A stretch of DNA of 64,000 nt, from positions 30,180,228 to 30,244,227 of the forward strand of contig CM064424.1 in the NCBI GenBank assembly GCA_032690845.1, in the 5' to 3' direction. Source of the DNA: Eleusine coracana subsp. coracana. Its lineage: Eukaryota > Streptophyta > Magnoliopsida > Poales > Poaceae. Under the pieces are notes generated by a model. It saw only the letters and a list, made by a program, of their open reading frames with translations, was not told the origin of the DNA and did no database searches. This document shows positions 1 through 11,399 of the stretch, in pieces; position 1 is the first letter of the stretch, and every line of letters begins with the position of its first letter. The translations under genes were made by a program, and so were the position numbers.

Positions 1-719
1 TTTCTTTCTCTTGCATTGCATGGTATTTAAGACTCCTTTGTGACAAGTATGCTTTGCATCCATGCATGTGTAAATAACTAAAGTAAAAACACATAAAAAT
101 TAGTCAATGTCTAACCCATCCAAGATAGCTATAAGCCAGGGGGAGTGCTTGAGATGGTGGTTTGACTTCTCTCAAGGCAAGGGCATGGCTTATAGTGAGT
201 AAGCTTGGGAGGGGTTCAAACTTGACATTGTTAGGTTTCCTTTGTGTCTTGTTCTTTAACATTGCTTGTATCCACATGGCATGTTTACTTTCATTGCATA
301 TGTAAAATGCTTGTTGCATGCATCATATAGGAAACACAAAGGAGGCTTGTCACACTTGCAGATATTTGTGCCTCATGCTCTATATGAGATTACATCTCCG
401 TAAGTGTGACCAAAGGAAAGGATTGTGCTTCATGCCCATTGAGCAAGCTCTTACAAACTCTGAGGTTAAATCTACTCACGCGGTTCATGGACTAAGGCTC
501 ATACATACCCTTTGGTTCTTATTTGCATTGGTTCTTATTTGCTCGATCCTTTATTTGGCATTTGCAAAAATTATAAGGCCATAAAGCGCCACTATTTGAA
601 AATGAGTGTTTGAGAGTTCCCTCTTTATTCCAAGTGTAGTGTTTATTTGTGTGTTTAGCGAGGGTACTTGGGATTTGGAGAATTTCCTTGATTCAGCAAA
701 AATTTAGTAGTGACTGTAC
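1..719 (+). other. S1 internal noncoding stretch
   Basis: No recognisable pol or gag residues are present. The stretch carries one PPT-like tract (agggggag near 139). A short open frame of 88 codons at 318-584 shows no family features. It is most likely Sirevirus internal sequence between pol and ORF3, judged only from its position before the palindrome cluster. Confidence 0.4.
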
Positions 720-895
720 AGTCCGATCTTCGGACCGTACAATCCGGTCAGTGCCCTCGGGCACAGTGTTCTAGAGAGTCTGGTCATAGAGACCGGACAA
801 TACAGTCCTAGTGACCGGACTGTCCGGTCTGTATGGTTTCCAGCAGACCTAGGACTAACCGGATAGTCCGGTCTAGAGACCGTACCGTTCGGTCA
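720..895 (+). repeat. CCGGAC/GTCCGG palindrome cluster inside S1
   Basis: Several inverted motifs of the type ACCGGAC-N-GTCCGGT lie within about 175 bases, for example around 733-750, 790-827 and 856-893. The 20-mer at 780-799 is identical to 5271-5290 in the S1 LTR. Such palindromes are known in Sirevirus LTRs; here they also lie in the internal region ahead of ORF3. They could be promoter elements or a duplicated piece of LTR. Confidence 0.7.
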
Positions 896-1875
896 CTCTA
901 GTCGACCGCATGATGTGTTTCCAAATCCGAGCCGTTGATCGATTCCTTGTTCAATCTCGGTCGTCCATTTGTCTTTCGACCTAAGTCAAAATCGGTCAGA
1001 GCTGAATTGGCTTCATCCTTGTTTGATCCCGACGTCGAGAACTTGCCCCCGCCTCATGCCTCGACGCCGTTGCCCCCAGCACCGCCGAGCAGCTCCAGCC
1101 AGCCACGTCCACGCCGCACGCCTGCGCCACTGTCACTCGCTATCCTATGCGCTCGCGCTGCTCCACAGCTGCCGCGCGCTGTCGCCTTCGCACCACCGTA
1201 CCGCCTCGCCCCGCGTGTGAAGCCGCCAACGCCTCTGTTGCCAAGGAGCCACCACTCTAGCGTCGCCACCGACCTGTTCTCCACATCGCGCGCGTGCGCC
1301 CAGGCAGCCCCCTCGCCGAGCTCCACCAACCTAGGGCAAAGCTTGCCCCTTGCCCCCTTCTCCATTGCTGGCAAGGGCAAAAGTTTGATCTTTTTAGTGT
1401 TCGGAGCGAGTTCCACAGTGTTCTTTGATCTTGGTGTGTTGACTTCCTCCCAGGGTATTGTGCCATTCACTCCTTTCATTGAATTATGCCCTAATTGTCA
1501 AGTAGTTAGTTAATTGATGCAATTAAGAATAATTCCCATCATTAGTTGCATTAATTAATTAATTAGCTCAACCTAGATGTAATTAATTCTATGATAATCT
1601 GTTAATTGCATGTCTAGGGTTTGTCTCCTATCTAGTCTATAGTTAGATTTATTGTCATTATTTGACTGTACACTAGATGGCTCGCACCAACCACATATAG
1701 TTGATGATCATTGTTGTTAATTTGCATAATTGTCTAGTGATCATGTCCTTCATCCAGTGCTAGAATTTCTATTGCGCATTCTTTCCTAGCGGTGCTTTGC
1801 TTATAGATGTATTAGGTTTCCATGCTTATCCCATCTACACCTATGTGCGTGCAGTGATAGCAGAGCAACAGTTAG
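896..1875 (+). other. GC-rich leader-like spacer ahead of ORF3
   Basis: From about 1020 to 1370 the sequence is GC-rich and proline/alanine-codon-like, then it turns AT-rich (1500-1860). A 192-codon open frame at 935-1513 is proline-rich with no known domain, and it looks like a reading frame across a GC-rich untranslated leader rather than a gene. The arrangement (palindromes, GC-rich leader, intron-like AT-rich stretch, ORF start at 1876) resembles a promoter plus 5' leader. That reading is inference. Confidence 0.4.
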
Positions 1876-4175
1876 ATGGCAGGGTCAGGATAGGACAAGG
1901 GAAAGAGGAAGATGTCTGAGAAGCCCAAGACAAAGAAGAGACCGAGACTGGATCCAGAGTCAGAGAGAGCCAGGAGAGTGGCCAGGCATCAGGATGCCAT
2001 GGAGCAGTCACGGAGGACTCCGGGGACTCGGCTGATCTTAGAGCAGCCCCGTGAGACACAAAGCTTAAGGAGGAGCACCAGGTAGAGGACTGCACCTCTA
2101 GCAGTTGGAGTTGTGCCACCGTCATGGCCGCAACGTACTCTGGTTTCACGTTAGGAGAGATTGTCGAGAATTGAGGATCAGGTGTCCTCCAGGCAGCAGG
2201 AGGAGGAGTCTAAGGAGGAGGAGACCATAGAGGAGGAGACCTCAGAGTCTGAGTCTAAGGAGCTTGTTGAGGAGGAGGAGGAGACTGAGCAGACTGTTCC
2301 CCAAAGGACAGCACACCGGGCAGGAGACCCGAGGTGCACTTATGAGGTGTGCACGAGGAGGCTGCAGAGACTTGTCCAGGTAGTCGGAGAGCTAGATATC
2401 CTTAAGGTTCCTGCAAAGGACCTTAAGGCACTTCGCTTGGTACCCTTCGAGCAGTGGGTGCCAGCCACCAGAGATCCTACTGCTGGAGAGAGGTACTGGA
2501 CAGTTCTCCAGAGGAGGATTGGAGAGGGCTTGAGACGCTGTGTAGCCTTGAGCATGAGAGACAGGGTGCTTGTATCGCAGCAGTACACCACCTACCAGGC
2601 CATGAGGAGGGCCACAGGCACAGACATGGAGCAGTACTTCACGTACTTGCCAGGGCTAGTAGAGCTAGTTACTACTCCATACAGGTTCAGGGAGGACATA
2701 GTGTTGGAGTTCTATGCCACACTGGTTCTTATTCAGAGGGCAGCCACAACGTGACTCGAGGGGATCTGATTGCTAGTTTTGGGTTCCTTGCTTTCAGACC
2801 TTTAGTTGTACAGGAGTGCTTATCCGTCCCTAGAGTCACCTCGTAGACCACAGGGACGGAGACTACCTTCTGATGAGATGATGTCGATTGCCTTCCCACC
2901 ACCACATACCCCAGGCTTTGAGAGAGGCCCTGCGAGACTCACTGTAGAGGCCAAGGTGGTGAGAGCGATAGTCACCAGGACTATCATCCCCAGGTCTAGC
3001 TACAGAGAGGAGTTCACACTCTTACACCCGTGGGCTGTAGCAGCCATCTTGAGGAGGCCGACTTTCGACTTGGTGGACCTTCTCATTGGAGAGATGGAGG
3101 AGGTCATTTCTGAGAGGGTTGGAGGATGTCACTTGGTCTATGGTCCCTACATCTTTTACCTCTTGAGGAGGATGGGCCTAGTGACGGAGGAGCAGTACGA
3201 CGCTTTCCCTGAGGTGATCACCAGCTACTCACCTAGAGTCCCCTGGGGATCACAGTCTACCTCCAGCCAGCACAGAGGAGAGGAGGAGCAGGAGTCATCG
3301 GTACTACACGAGCAGGCAACTCAGCCAGAGACGGTGGTTCCTGAGTCAGCCAGCACAGGAGCACCTCCCCAGCCGACGGGTTCATAGTCTGTGGACACTG
3401 TCACTATGACAGCACTAGCAGGACGGTTGGGTGAGTTTATGCAGAGTGTGTTAGAGGACCGACTGCAGATGATGGAGGTCATCAGAGGACAGGCAGAGCT
3501 TCAGCGCCAACAGATGGCACTTGTTTCCGCTTTGATGACTCAGATGGCAGAGATGAGATAGGCAGGGTAGCAGCTAGGACCTTCAATGTTTATTCAGTTC
3601 CAGTAGCTACAGACTCAGCCAGGACTGTCACTCTCAGGGGTCTTACCGACAGGGGGAGCAGGATAGACTTTCTCTTCAGCACAACTCTCTCCTGTGTCAG
3701 CCTTCTCTGTTTCTACATTGTTCGTCTCACCGTCTCACTCTTCAAGCTCGCAGATGGAAACACCCTCCAGTTCCCAGCACATACGAGCCAGGAGTCTGTT
3801 CTCAGACATCGTGCACACTACTCGTGCAGATTCCTAGACCGCCCCAGAGACAGCTACAACTTCAGCTCCATCTCTTACTGCCAGTGTTACCACTCTTACT
3901 ACTCAGGCAGCAGAGGATCTTGTCCGTGGAGGTTACTCTCAGGAGGACGTGGCTGATCTCATACTTCTCCACACGATAGCTCAGGAGACTGCCACAACCA
4001 CCCCAGCAGTATAGGATAGAGGGTCTGAGTCGCCTGTGGACCTTGGTTTCTTTGAGCAGTGGATGCTCAGGTGGCACAAGCTCAGGGAGCACAGCAGGAT
4101 CCACCTCAGGAGCAGCCCGGAGCAGAGCCTTCAGAGGACGTCGCTGCACCACCTCCTTCGACCACGAGCGTTTAG
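1876..4175 (+). pseudogene. Decayed Sirevirus ORF3 (post-pol, plant-transposon-protein-like)
   Basis: One reading frame starts at ATG 1876 and can be followed for about 2.2 kb. It begins with a Lys/Arg-rich segment, passes through a Glu-rich acidic stretch (2180-2300), then a globular part (about 2330-2750) ending in an EFYATL-like motif, a second globular part (2806-3230) and a Gln/Ser/Thr-rich tail. It resembles the 'putative plant transposon protein' type found after pol in some Sireviruses, the position where others carry an env-like gene; the function is unknown. The frame has 13 internal stops at 1891, 2083, 2152, 2752, 2767, 2803, 3385, 3559, 3568, 3604, 3664, 3835 and 4012, all in one frame, and each is one C-to-T change from Gln or Arg. 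A one-base slip near 4050 moves the tail to another frame, which ends with TAG at 4173. It cannot make a full protein. Confidence 0.65.
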
Positions 4176-4796
4176 ATGTTTCTTTTCTCCACTTTTTGAT
4201 GCTTGTTTCCAAAGGGGGAGAAGTTACTAGGTCTAGGGGGAGTGGGAGTGTGATCTTGTTGCGATCGAGAGTAGCTTGTATCTAGGGGGAGCTACGAGGA
4301 TTTTTGGGAGATAGACTTTTTGGTTCTTATTTCGAGGAGTTATTCGATGTTCATGGATTTTGATGAGTCATGGTTTTCATTCGCTTGTGTTTGATTCATT
4401 TTGATCTCACTTGGTTTATTTCCTTTTCATATGCAGTGCCTTGTATTCATTAATTATGTTGTATGCATGTATATGATATCATGATGATGAATGCTTGTTC
4501 TTAATTCATAGTTGTCATGCTATCTTGTTGCATCTCATCATTCATGTCTAGCATTGCATGTCCTTATGCTCTCATTCAATATATTGCCATGACATGCATG
4601 CATTGTTTCATCTAGAGTATGCTCTTCACTCTTTTTTTATATCTCTAGATGATGCTTGATTGAGTAGGACCTTATATGTTTCTCTCATATGTTGTTATGG
4701 TTCCTCTCGATCTTTGTGTAGCTTATTTTGCCCAGTTATTCATTGAAGTTTTTCAATTAAGTAGTGGTTGTCATCAATCACCAAAAAGGGGGAGAT
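4176..4796 (+). other. S1 3' noncoding tail and polypurine tract
   Basis: The stretch has repeated GGGGGAG tracts near 4214, 4235, 4274 and 4786. The last, with five A residues before it, directly abuts the LTR and is the likely primer for plus-strand DNA. Sireviruses are known for well conserved PPT-like tracts. No coding sequence is seen here. Confidence 0.65.
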
Positions 4797-6464
4797 TGTA
4801 AGCTTCATGGCCATTGATGATTGGACCCCCAAGGTATGAATGTTTCGGTGATAGATGACAACTATGAAATTGTGGGCTAACATCTACATGAGTATTGTCT
4901 ATGTAGAAATCATCTCTTAACTCTATTGCAAATCATACAGATGATGGTTGCCTTGGCGATTGATGACAATGACCACAAGCATGGAGGCTTGTGAACTTCA
5001 TGGACTCCAAGGGTTGATGGAGATGGGTCAAAGCGGAGAACAAGCTATGGTGCAAGTGTTTGGAACACTTGAGTAGTTGTTAGGGCTTTGAGTCCATAGG
5101 AAAAAAATGAACTATCAAGGGGGTCTAGGTCATTCTCTTAGGTCATGTCTAGTCGGTGATGTGCAAGGTTGCTCAATGAAATCACAGGCACTAGGTAACA
5201 GTGGAGAATCCAAGGAGCTGTTCGGAGAAGCCGGGAAACAAAGTCAAGTGTGGACGACAAGTTTCAGCTTCTGGTCATAGAGACCGGACAGAGGGGTTAG
5301 TAGAGACCGGACTATCCGATCACTATAGGAGTTATCCAGTACTTAGCGTAGGAAGCGAGGAAGCTGTCTATGTCTGGGAGCAGTAGAGACCGGACGGTCC
5401 GGTCTGTATAGCTCGACACAGGGCAGCGAGAAGCGCAACGCTGAAATGTTTCTGGACTGGAAAGAGAAAGTGGACCGGACGGTCCGGTCTAGTGACCGAA
5501 CAGTCCGGTCAGTACAGGAATTTGCTTGGACAGAGGAGGCCAACGGCTGAGGAGAGCCGTTATAGAGTGACCGGACGGTCCAGTCAGGCAGTGACCGGAC
5601 AATCCGGTCAGTGTGTCCAGAAAGGCAATTTCGTGAAGCGACAACTAGTTTGAGGTTGGGAGCCAATATAACCTCGTCGCTGGGGTCTTGGAGACCACTC
5701 TTGGATACTGGAATACCTGAGAGCATTTGGTAAGGTCCAAGAGAAAAAGAGGAGAGCACTAGGAGGAGATATCGCATATCTTGAGAGTGCTAGAGAAGAG
5801 TAGCTTGAGTATCTTGCACATCTAAGGCTAGGGTGTCCTTGAGGGTGTGATCTATATTGTTACTCTTGGTCTATGGTGAGACCTCGACCGGTTAGATGTC
5901 GATAACCGAGCCTATCGTGATCGGTTGTGAAGGTCGTCACACGTTTGTACACAGTTTGAGCCCGTCATTGAAAGGGGCATCGCTAGTGAGCGCCCGTGTC
6001 AGCTCGGAGAGTCCAGCAAGTTCTCGAGGGAGGCGAGCTTGTGCTTTGTGCAGCGGTGACGCACACTGTGTCTTCACTCGAGGAGTGATTGCGGGCTCGT
6101 GGGCGAGAACTCCACTTGGTGGCGGGAGAGACCAGGACTCCGGCGGGAGTGGTCCAACAAGGATTAGGGGAAGGTGCCATCCTTCCGAGACATCGGGACA
6201 AAATCATAAGCATTCCTTGAACCTCTCTTTGCTACTCTGCAATTGTGTGCTCTAGTGAGTAGGGTGACTTGTGGCTTGCATAGGCTAGTGTGATTGACTT
6301 CCGCACTTTATCTTATCATGAACACTAGCATGTGTAGGGTTTTGGCCTACCAGACTTGTTTAGGTTGCTTATCTGGTTAGACTTGAGTAGCGGAATTGAA
6401 GTATTTGGATTTGTGAGCGGCTTACTGATTCACCCCCCCTCTAGGTACACCTTCGGTCCTTACA
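4797..6464 (+). repeat. S1 3' LTR
   Basis: This 1668-base repeat starts TGTAAGCTTC and ends GGTCCTTACA, directly after the PPT. The inverted copy at 16089-17725 has the same start and end, which fixes both boundaries. It holds a palindrome cluster at about 5280-5612. A run of C (6432-6438) lies just before the end, as in the LTR ending at 50823. Confidence 0.85.
5280..5612 (+). repeat. Palindrome cluster in S1 LTR
   Basis: At least six copies of an ACCGGAC-type motif facing GTCCGGT lie here, with a loosely regular spacing of roughly 30-60 bases. This is the hallmark cluster of Sirevirus LTRs and probably belongs to the U3 promoter region. Confidence 0.75.
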
Positions 6465-7706
6465 CTTACAAAATAGGTAAAAATGTGTTTAGTTGTGTGT
6501 GTGCAAATGGGTGGGTGTTAAAGCAACTGTGGTAAGATGAGGCTGGGTGGGATAGACTTGGCCGTGGGCGAGACTCCCTAGTACTGGTGCAGAGTACTTG
6601 GTGATGGTGTCTTCCGAGTGGGTCCACCTATCATGGATGAGTGCTCGCCCTGCTGCTTAGGAATGATCCGTTAAGACCTCAACTTGGTGATATTTTCAGT
6701 ATGATCACAGAACCTGTATGGGTAGGACTAACGCAGAACCTGGGTTGCGTAGCAAGGAAGTATCACCCAACAAAGTAGGAACAGAGTCAGGGGTTGAATG
6801 TGATGCAAGGGGTGATAAGTCCAATATTTGGCAAGATTATATGGTTGTGTGTCATAAGTGTGGTGATATGACTAAGTGTTGTGGAATCCCTGAGATCCGT
6901 GCTGGACTTGTGGGCATGCCTAGGTGAAGTGGGAGCGTTATGTGATCCGTAGCTAAGAGCACATAGTCTGTGGGTACAACGTACTAAGTTCTACAAAGTT
7001 ATCTCTAAATCATTCGGATGCATGTGGTCACTTGTTATGACACACCAAATCATTGGGCTCTTAAGATTTTCCTTGATTTGTGAGTGGGTGTAGTGAGACC
7101 CGTGTTTTTGGTGAATGGTGTTGGCAAGGTGTTTCCGAGTCGTTATGACTGTGTGTCAGAAGGCTCAACTAAAATATGGGAACTTCAGGATTGGTTGTAA
7201 TCTCCCCTAAGTACAACCAACCAAAAGTTATAAAACCGTTTTCATCCCTTAAAACCCCTTTGATTCTGTAGTAAGCCCGTGCATACACGCTTTTCCGCAA
7301 AACTCTGAAAACTCAGCCCCATCCCTTGACTACCTCTCCAAATGCATGTATATGCCCTTGCTAGAGGTAGAGCTTGTGGAGTACCTTATGTACTCACCCT
7401 TGTTTTAAATTAATTATTCATAAGAAGGAGAAGAAGAAGAAGCACTTGCAGAGTTTGATGAATAGGTTGCGTCCTATGCTTGAGTTGCCTGTGGACTTCA
7501 ATAAAGATTGTGTGTCGTTTTCTTTATTTTGAGGCTAGCACGACCACCTTCTGGCTTGTAATCTAAGACTTGTGTGACCCTATTTTCCCTGCGTGGAATA
7601 AATAAATATCGTTGTATCATCCTTTGTATCATTTGTATATGTACCAACTACTGATCCAGGGATTGGTACGGATACACAAAATATCTCGAATAGGGGTTAT
7701 CACAAG
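6465..7706 (+). repeat. Probable Ty3/gypsy LTR remnant
   Basis: The right part ends in a string like ...GGTACGGATACACA...GGGGTTATCACA (about 7650-7706), followed by agtgctatcaa, which looks like a degraded initiator-Met primer site (usual form tggtatcaga). That makes this a likely 5' LTR edge of a gypsy element. The left boundary is not clear; it abuts the S1 LTR at 6464. No coding sequence is seen. Confidence 0.4.
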
Positions 7707-8576
7707 TGCTATCAAATTGAACTTTCCCTTCCCATCACTCCTGGGAATGGCAGTGTAATGCTCTACCTCCGTCAAGGTAGGTTGGACCATTGACAGGAGT
7801 GGGCAACACAATGTCTATAGTCTGTGGCATTGTCCGCGCATGCGCGCATGTCATGATGGCTAGCACATGAGGGCACATTCTTAATTATCCTATTTACTTT
7901 GGATGCGCTCGACCCCAACCATGGGTGTCGAACGAGATGGGATTTTCTTGATCCCACCCACAGGGGCCGACTGAGGTGAGAGACGCTCTACCCCACCCGC
8001 AGGGGTCGAGCTGGATGATAGATGCTCAACCCCCGCCACTAGGGTTGAGCAAGGCAAAACTACATCGACACATGCTCAACACTATACATATCGTTTATCA
8101 TGTCCAAGTGGCATCGATAATATTTGCCCCTGAGCCCTCGAGTGACTTATGGAATCACTTAGGGGGTCCGTCATTTGACCTAGGTCACTGGTGAGCCTTC
8201 ACTGCATCTTTAGACTTGTACCCCACATTTCTGCATATCATGAGTTTGTGGGTTGTTGGGGTCATCAGGTGTAGTCCCCATGACAGAGGGTGAGTCATAT
8301 ACTCGCCCTTTGGCTTAATTCGTGTGGTAGAGTGTGTGACCCCGATGTGGATCTCTTTTGGCAATTCCGACCCTTGAGCCTCTGCATGTTGCAGTGGGAC
8401 CGTTTGAGCAGTTGTTCCGTCTTTCTTGTTTTCTTGTTGTGCATCTCGTTCATGGAATGGAGCCTAGAGCTGAGCCATGTTTTACCCCGAGGGCCAAAAT
8501 ATGGTGCTCAGTGAGTTAATAATGGGTTTTTTGAGTGGAGCCCCGGTCCCCCGTCGAGGGGGGTTTGCCGGACTAG
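7707..8576 (-). mobile_element. Tat-like gypsy remnant T2 (3' LTR edge and flank)
   Basis: On the minus strand this matches the 3' end of the T1 element (about 22000-22500). The stretch near 8390-8560 matches the reverse complement of 22090-22230, and 8106-8150 resembles the T1 join between internal DNA and LTR. It is an inverted, diverged relative of T1. It is cut at 8577 by the A1 LTR. Confidence 0.5.
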
Positions 8577-9811
8577 TGTTGGGTATTTTAATGATAATAG
8601 AATAAATCCACAAGCTTACGGATACTGAAGTAGCTTTCACCTAGGACTATTCCAAGGTATCAAATCCATAGGGAACGTGTGTGCCTAATCTTCAGTTCTA
8701 GTTCATCCAAGGACACCAAGATAAATGAGGCGTTAGGTAGAGAGGATTCCTAACGAGTATAAGGTCTTAATCAAGGTAAGAGTACTACTAAGTTACTTGC
8801 ATTGGGTATTCAGTTTTCCCTTGCATTCACAGTGTGATTCCAGCCAAGAGCCTACTGTGTAGCCGAACATGGAGAATTTCAGAGGATAGATAGTGCTGTC
8901 ACCATCTACTGTCTGCCTCTAGCAATCCGTGGACTATGCGATAAACAAAGGTAACTATGGTCTAGACACCATGTCTATGCTTTCAATTACTCTCTTAATA
9001 TCTTGCTACGATGATATCAGACTAAGTTCCCTAACTAAATAGAGGATTGAGCAAGCAAAGAAACTAAGTATAAAACTTACTTAAAAAGCAAATTTAAATA
9101 CCAAGAGGGGAATCATGAAGACTTGCTAAATATGGCAAACATCCATCTAAGTACAAGCATGGAGAAGAAGTGGACAAGCCCACTCCTCCTCCGGGCGTCC
9201 TATACTCTCTCCCTATTCCGTAAGCACTTTGGCAGTGCTAAGCCTAAAGGAAATGAAGATCTAAAGTATATATTGATAATGTGTGTGGAGAGTGGAGCCT
9301 CTTGCCTTCATTTATAGGGCCCATAGGTGGTTCCTGAGGCGGGAACTGCTGCCCTAACCGGGCCAACTAACCTTAAAAAGGTGGTAATGACTGACACATG
9401 GCAGCGGGGGGGGGGGGGGGGGGGGGGGGACGAGAGAGCCCACCCTATGTTCGGCCGAACTGGGGTGTTTGACCGAACAATGGTCGGTGCCTTTTGCACC
9501 CCACTTCTTCTGGGCCACTGATAGGTGGGTGCATTTGTCGGTTATCCCCGTAAGGCCTCATGGAACATCATTTTGCTCTATTTATGGGCCTTTGGATCCT
9601 TGTGTTGTGCTCTAATTGGCCGGAAGTGTGCTTTCTCCTTTGATGACATGGAATTTTTGTTAATTACATGGGTAAATCACCTGCAAGAAAATATTCACCA
9701 ATACTTCTGGAATTCATCAGTAATAAACTCCTACCACTATGTTGGTTGTTTACTTTTATGTTTTCATGTAGGTACTTAACAGTCGAAATTGATACTTAGT
9801 GACCATCAACA
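8577..9811 (-). repeat. A1 gypsy 3' LTR
   Basis: This 1235-base repeat on the plus strand starts TGTTGGGTAT and ends CCATCAACA. The sequence to its right (aactcccccac) is, on the minus strand, a purine-rich tract ending at the LTR, so the element runs on the minus strand and this is its 3' LTR. Related copies lie at about 43330-44834 and 57265-58138; all share the 'aataaatcc' start region and 'gatagggctgtcac' type blocks. A run of 24 G residues lies inside. Confidence 0.7.
9406..9429 (+). repeat. Poly(G) run, 24 bases
   Basis: An unbroken G24 homopolymer lies inside the A1 LTR. The matching place in the related LTR at 57265-58138 has no such run. Confidence 0.95.
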
Positions 9812-11399
9812 AACTCCCCCACACTTAGTAGTTGCTCGTCCTAGAGTAAAGGAAAAAGACTAAGGTGGATCTAATCTCCATGCAGTATGATGGTAGCATG
9901 TAAGTTATTCCAAGCCATACCTATACCAATGAACTTTGAAGTGTCTACCATGTCACCTTGGGCAGTTGAAGAGTGGAACAATACAAATTCTAGTCATCTC
10001 TTCTCGTTTTGCTAAGTGACTTGGGGTTTTGAAGAATTTTCAAAAATAAAAACAAAGCTGCACTCCTCAAATAATTCTCTCAAGTCACTCATATATGTGT
10101 GTGGATCCTCACCGATGCTTTTTCTATTGCTTCTTTTTGTTCCTACTTCTAAAGATAGGCTACTATGGAGCTTAGGGTAGGGAATAGAAAGAAGACATTC
10201 ATGTCCTTCATATATTACCAAGTCAAAAATGGACCCAAGGGAAAAATAAGTCATGAATCATCAATCAAGTATGTGCACCTATATGGATGGGATGGATGTA
10301 GTGGTGGATAATGGGTACTCCTTTTGGTATCCTCCCTCTCTTCTATTTGAAAATATGGGCTATCTCTATTTTTCTTTTTCACTTTCTTTTTTGAATACTT
10401 GACAACCCATGTCTCTTTTTGTAAGGATAATTGGAGGAGTTTCTCAAAGTAGTGGAGCAATTTATTTTTGTGGTTGGATGATGAACATGATGATGCTATC
10501 TTTCGATGTAGATGATTAAGCATATCAAAGGAAGTGAATGATGGAGGTGGATGGATACTCTTTTATGTGTAGACTCTCTCTTTCTTTAAAACAATATTAG
10601 GTAATTCTTCTTTTTTTTTATGCAAAAGGTTTTTCAAATGGATCTATCATATGGCTTTAGTCGGAAATTCCTAATCATTGAGGAGTAAGCTTATAAATTT
10701 CAATTTTTGAAAAGAATTCCCAAGTATTTTGTCCAAAAGAGAGCAAGAATCACTTCATCAATCCATATCTCACTAATCAACAACCTAGGTAGCATGCAGT
10801 CCCTATGAATATAGTCCATTAGTATTGTCATAAGAGCAAAGAATAAAGAGCATGCAAGCCAACCATGGAAAGATTTGAATAATTGGGAGGTCATCAGGGT
10901 TGATTTTAACTTTCAGGTTTGGATATAGGCCAACAATGGAAAGCTTCGCATCCTCATAAAGAACAAACCTCTGTGATGTTTGTTGGGAAACAAACATCAC
11001 CTCCTCAAGCGAGGAGTGCTTGAGGTGAGGCCTCACCATTGGATTTTCTAAGCAATGGGCTTTGGTGGCGTAAGCAGTTTTACTAAGCTTTTCATTTAGG
11101 CCCCCTTGATATACACCTCCATAGTGAAGGCTTTCTAGGGGGAGCCTATGAGAAGTTCAAAGTCGATGATAGGGAAGACATGGAGGTCTTGGTGAACTTC
11201 AACTTTGTCCGACTCAACTGGTACAACCCTTGCGATCTCTCGATATGGAGAGGTTACTCCCAAGGCATCCTTGAGGAGTATGCCATTTGGCTCAGAGGTA
11301 TATCATCCACTAGTTGCCAAGCTATGTACCCAAGGATGATATTGGCTCCAACGGTGGGATCGAGAAGGGCTTGTATGGCATTTCCCTTTATATAACAAG
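9812..11399 (-). mobile_element. A1 3' internal noncoding region
   Basis: This lies between the A1 LTR and its gag-protease remains. The first bases are the polypurine tract (minus strand). The rest is AT-rich, with no conserved protein domain in any frame. A matching start is seen after the A2 LTR (44835 onward). Short open frames here look like chance. Confidence 0.5.

Larger units (their letters stand above)
1..6464 (+). mobile_element. Sirevirus-type Ty1/copia element S1, 3' part
   Basis: This is the 3' portion of an LTR retrotransposon running on the plus strand; gag and pol lie outside the window to the left. It holds a spacer with a palindrome cluster (720-895), a decayed third ORF (1876-4175), a noncoding tail with repeated GGGGGAG motifs, a polypurine tract at 4782-4795 and a 3' LTR (4797-6464). 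The CCGGAC/GTCCGG palindromes in the LTR and the AAAAAGGGGGAGA tract are known traits of the Sirevirus lineage. Five bases after the LTR read cttac; the matching target duplication would lie off the left edge. Assignment to Sireviruses is firm from motif and PPT; the exact family is unknown. Confidence 0.75.

Noticed and set aside
935..1513. 192-codon proline-rich open frame
   Set aside because: It lies in a GC-rich leader-like stretch, has no domain and no homologous block in S4. Overlapping frames are open as well, as expected from GC-rich DNA.
1876..4175. Envelope glycoprotein for ORF3
   Set aside because: The position after pol is env-like, but no signal peptide, transmembrane helix or Cys pattern is seen; the residues look like a soluble plant-transposon protein.
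5280..5612. Regularly spaced palindromes that look like a CRISPR array
   Set aside because: Repeats vary, spacers are irregular, there are no cas genes, and the DNA is a plant retrotransposon LTR.
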